Source of the DNA: an uncultured Bacteroidia bacterium
Lineage (GTDB): Bacteria; Bacteroidota; Bacteroidia; Bacteroidales; UBA932
Length of the DNA stretch: 6,760 nt
Reading direction: 5' to 3'
Assembly (NCBI GenBank): GCA_902767465.1
Contig: CACXHM010000070.1
Coordinates: 1-6,760, forward strand
Numbering within the stretch: position 1 is the stretch's first letter; the number at the start of each line of letters is the position of its first letter. The notes beneath the pieces were generated by a model, which was not told the origin of the DNA, ran no database searches, and was given only the letters and a program-made list of their open reading frames with translations. The position numbers and the translations under genes are program-made. Below are positions 4,920 to 6,760 of this stretch, piece by piece.

Positions 4920-5841
4920 TGTCAATATATCCGTTGAGGATAGCGTAAACCGTAAGTCCGGGAACTGTTTTTATGCCAGTTTTGCGGGTTATGTTCTTGC
5001 GGTGTGTAATTACGGTGTTGATACTGATATTGTGCTTGTCAGCAATCTCTTTGTTCAGCAGCCCCTGGGCAACACTTACCAGTATCTCTATTTCCCGGTC
5101 GGAAAGCGTGTCATGAATATTGTCTTCCTCAGACTTGTCTTCGCGCTTGCGTAAGGCATATGATGGATTCTCGATTATTCGTAGCATGGGTACCATGATA
5201 TTGTCTTCGATGGCTGTGTGGGAGTCGAGGTCGTTTTGCAGTGCGAAGATATAGTTGAGCAGCCTCACCCTGAGACGGTCATCACAGGCAAGTGGAAGGC
5301 TTTTGAGAATCAGGTTTTTGAGGTCGGACAGTTTTTCCTCGATATTTGAGTGGTTCTCCTCGAAGCGGTCGATGGAAAAAGAGTTGTTGCGTTTCCCAAG
5401 AAGCAGGTCCTGGACATACGGGATTACCTTCCCTTCTTCGTATGCGAAGTGCTTTTCCAATTCTGCCTTATAGTCGGAGAAAAAACACCAGATGACCTTT
5501 TTCTGCGTTTCGGAGCAGGGCTCAATGAGATCTTCTATTGTGGATGCAAGCAGCACCAGAGCATTGTTCATGTAGTAGTCGTGGCTTTGGTGCAGATAAC
5601 GGAGGATGTCGCTGATCTGCCCTTCACGAAGGATTTCTTGGGAAGGGGTAAAGTCCTTTTTGGTGTAAACACGACAAATCAGCAGGAAGGTGTCGGCATC
5701 CAGCCTGTTCTTGGTACATATTTCCCTCACCGTCCTTTCACCGAACCCTCCTTCAATCCCAAAACGGCTTAGAACAGCCAGTAAATGATAATTGGCCTCT
5801 ATAAGATCGGCCATTTTCATGTCAGGATGAATCTGCTTCAT
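4903..5841 (-). CDS. Hemerythrin-domain LuxR-type transcriptional regulator
   Basis: A 312-residue protein combining an N-terminal RIC/ScdA-like segment (about 8-60), a hemerythrin HHE domain (about 80-220) and a C-terminal LuxR/GerE helix-turn-helix (about 245-305, LSDREIEILVSVAQGL then NKEIADKHNISINTVITHRKNI). Candidate di-iron ligands are His84 or His87, His131, Glu135 (HFAYEE), His164 (ENHSN), His208 and Glu212 (DSHTAIEDN), the spacing seen in YtfE/RIC proteins. The N-terminal segment lacks the Cys-Cys of YtfE. By family it probably senses oxygen, nitric oxide or oxidative damage through the di-iron site and controls transcription; the signal and targets are inference. ATG 5841 is chosen because an upstream ATG at 5886 would cover the promoter box and adds non-conserved residues. 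It is divergent from nfeD and overlaps queH tail-to-tail. Confidence 0.88.
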   Translation of the reverse strand: MKQIHPDMKMADLIEANYHLLAVLSRFGIEGGFGERTVREICTKNRLDADTFLLICRVYTKKDFTPSQEILREGQISDILRYLHQSHDYYMNNALVLLASTIEDLIEPCSETQKKVIWCFFSDYKAELEKHFAYEEGKVIPYVQDLLLGKRNNSFSIDRFEENHSNIEEKLSDLKNLILKSLPLACDDRLRVRLLNYIFALQNDLDSHTAIEDNIMVPMLRIIENPSYALRKREDKSEEDNIHDTLSDREIEILVSVAQGLLNKEIADKHNISINTVITHRKNITRKTGIKTVPGLTVYAILNGYIDINSVR

Positions 5842-5847
5842 AGACTG

Positions 5848-5855
5848 CAAATATA
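5848..5855 (-). promoter_or_regulatory. -7 box of the hemerythrin/LuxR gene
   Basis: TATATTTG on the minus strand matches TAnnTTTG and is six bases before ATG 5841, so the transcript should have almost no leader. A clear -33 element is not seen; A/T tracts lie upstream. Confidence 0.5.
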
Positions 5856-5874
5856 ATAAATAAGGATAAAAGAT

Positions 5875-5903
5875 AAAAATTTTCAAAATTTTAATAAAAA
5901 TTT
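5875..5903. promoter_or_regulatory. Phased A/T tracts between divergent promoters
   Basis: Three AnTn blocks (A5T4 at 5875-5883, A4T4 at 5885-5892, A5T3 at 5896-5903) have centres 9-12 bp apart, close to one helical turn. Such phasing usually bends DNA or serves as an UP-like element. It lies between the regulator and nfeD promoters. Confidence 0.4.
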
Positions 5904-5918
5904 ATTGCAAATCAATAA
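5902..5918. promoter_or_regulatory. Operator-like palindrome TTATTG-N5-CAATAA
   Basis: A perfect 6-bp inverted repeat with a 5-bp centre overlaps the -33 TTG of the nfeD promoter and sits between the two divergent genes. The adjacent LuxR-type regulator is the natural candidate to bind it, but that is inference; the site also loosely resembles CRP/FNR-type half sites. Confidence 0.4.
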
Positions 5919-5933
5919 TTATTTATATATTTG
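5905..5933 (+). promoter_or_regulatory. Promoter of the nfeD-flotillin operon
   Basis: TTG at 5905-5907 and TATATTTG at 5926-5933 are separated by 18 bases, a good Bacteroidota -33/-7 pair. The predicted start near 5939 leaves about 22 nt before ATG 5962. Confidence 0.65.
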
Positions 5934-5961
5934 CGAAAACAACCAATAAAACGATTGAATT

Positions 5962-6555
5962 ATGGCAATCTGGTGGACATCCCTCAGCCTTATCAGCAAG
6001 ATTCTCTGGATCGTAACGCTGATGGCGACTCTTATCTTCATCGTTCAAAGCGTCCTTACTTTCATCGGCGCAGATGTTGACGGAGCAACTGACTTCGATG
6101 TGGATCCTTCCGATATCGGAGGAGACCTTGACGGCGGCATCAACCTTTACACATTCCGCAATTTTATCAATTTTATCCTGGGCTTTGGCTGGACGGCCAT
6201 ATTGCTTATGGACAATGTAAAATCAAAAGCCCTCCTGGTCGTCATTTCGGTGCTCGTCGGCATTGCGCTCGTTGCAATCGTGATGTATCTTTTCCGCCTG
6301 CTCTCGAAGATGCAGCAAAGCGGTAACATCGATGTAAACAAAGAGGCCGTAGGCTGCACCGGAAAGGTATATCTCACCATTCCGGGAGAACGTTCCGGCG
6401 AAGGTAAAGTGCAGATAACCATCAGCAATGCCGTCCGTGAATACATCGCGCTCACCGACGGTGACACTATAAAAACCGGAACTCCCATCAAAGTTACGGA
6501 GGTCATCAATGACAGCACACTCCTTGTAGAAGAACTGAATTCATTAATAGTATAG
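5962..6555 (+). CDS. NfeD-family membrane protein
   Basis: A 197-residue inner-membrane protein of the NfeD/YuaF type, a partner of flotillin in membrane microdomains. Hydrophobic segments are about 11-35, 66-83 and 88-113. Between the first two is an acidic loop (38-58) with about nine Asp residues. Residues about 122-190 are the soluble NfeD OB-fold domain (NKEAVGCTGKVYLTIPGERSG, then KVQITI, then GTPIKVTEV). No ClpP-like serine-protease domain is present, so this is the short form. The start at 5962 is supported by the promoter at 5905-5933. Only four bases separate it from the flotillin ATG, the standard operon arrangement of this pair. The acidic loop might bind cations, which is speculation. 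Confidence 0.88.
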   Translation: MAIWWTSLSLISKILWIVTLMATLIFIVQSVLTFIGADVDGATDFDVDPSDIGGDLDGGINLYTFRNFINFILGFGWTAILLMDNVKSKALLVVISVLVGIALVAIVMYLFRLLSKMQQSGNIDVNKEAVGCTGKVYLTIPGERSGEGKVQITISNAVREYIALTDGDTIKTGTPIKVTEVINDSTLLVEELNSLIV

Positions 6556-6559
6556 TAAT

Positions 6560-6760
6560 ATGAACATCGCTTACGTTATCCTGATTCTCGTTGCCGTTAT
6601 TTTCATTACGATTTCGGCTATCCTCAAGCGTTACAAACGCTGCCCTTCCGACAAGATCCTTGTCATTTACGGTAAGACAGGTCGTCATGGTTCCGCCAAA
6701 TGCGTGCACGGAGGCGCTGCTTTCATCTGGCCCGTGTTCCAGAACTATGCCTTCCTCGAC
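6560..6760 (+). CDS. Flotillin-family (SPFH) protein, 5' part
   Basis: The first 67 residues of a flotillin, cut by the right edge of the window. An N-terminal membrane anchor (about 4-22, AYVILILVAVIFITISAIL) is followed by a basic stretch and the start of the SPFH domain with the conserved RCPSDKILVIYGKTG (about 27-41), KCVHGG (47-52) and FIWPVFQNYAFLD (55-67). Flotillins oligomerise on the membrane into lipid-raft-like scaffolds. ATG 6560 is four bases after the nfeD stop codon, indicating co-transcription and an NfeD-flotillin functional pair. Complete members of the family are several hundred residues long. Confidence 0.92.
   Translation, partial: MNIAYVILILVAVIFITISAILKRYKRCPSDKILVIYGKTGRHGSAKCVHGGAAFIWPVFQNYAFLD

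Noticed and set aside
5350..5772. Plus-strand frame of 140 codons
   Set aside because: It is antisense to the well-supported hemerythrin domain and shows no family motif.
1..6760. tRNA, rRNA, integrase or transposase genes
   Set aside because: No cloverleaf, rRNA motif or recombinase/transposase motif was recognised on either strand.

Overview
The window looks like the chromosome of a Bacteroidota member, most likely an uncultured or gut-type Bacteroidales. The evidence is a set of TAnnTTTG -7 promoter boxes (often TATATTTG or TATTTTTG), start codons without Shine-Dalgarno sequences, a lipoprotein with a Big_2 Ig-like domain, a Bacteroidota-style hemerythrin/LuxR regulator and an NfeD-flotillin pair. 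Base composition is moderate in the genes and AT-rich between them. No rRNA, tRNA, CRISPR array, integrase or transposase was found.

Layout, left to right. Positions 1-379 hold no confident protein gene. They contain an intrinsic terminator for an unseen upstream gene, a strong promoter immediately after it, and a region that can fold into a long rod (190-349) with a mutually exclusive alternative hairpin (333-360). A 58-residue lysine-rich small protein follows (380-556), then a YbjQ/UPF0145 gene with its own promoter (617-937). On the minus strand, 944-1216 is a truncated PlsC-type acyltransferase. To its right is a terminator and then a 349-residue Big_2 lipoprotein gene (1320-2369, minus). 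Next on the minus strand are a YfcE-type phosphoesterase and galE, separated by one base. The galE-queH divergent intergenic region carries five exact 52-bp units, each an inverted repeat with invariant 9-bp arms. queH (plus) overlaps the end of a hemerythrin/LuxR regulator gene (minus) by 17 bp. That regulator diverges from an NfeD-flotillin operon, and flotillin runs off the right edge.

Most genes are housekeeping: UDP-galactose metabolism (galE), queuosine synthesis (queH) and membrane organisation (nfeD-flotillin). The parts most worth following are non-coding or regulatory: the 52-bp palindrome array, the rod/switch RNA candidate before the small protein, the near-leaderless starts of queH and the regulator gene, and the operator-like palindrome in the regulator/nfeD intergenic region. 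Function for these is inferred from sequence structure only.
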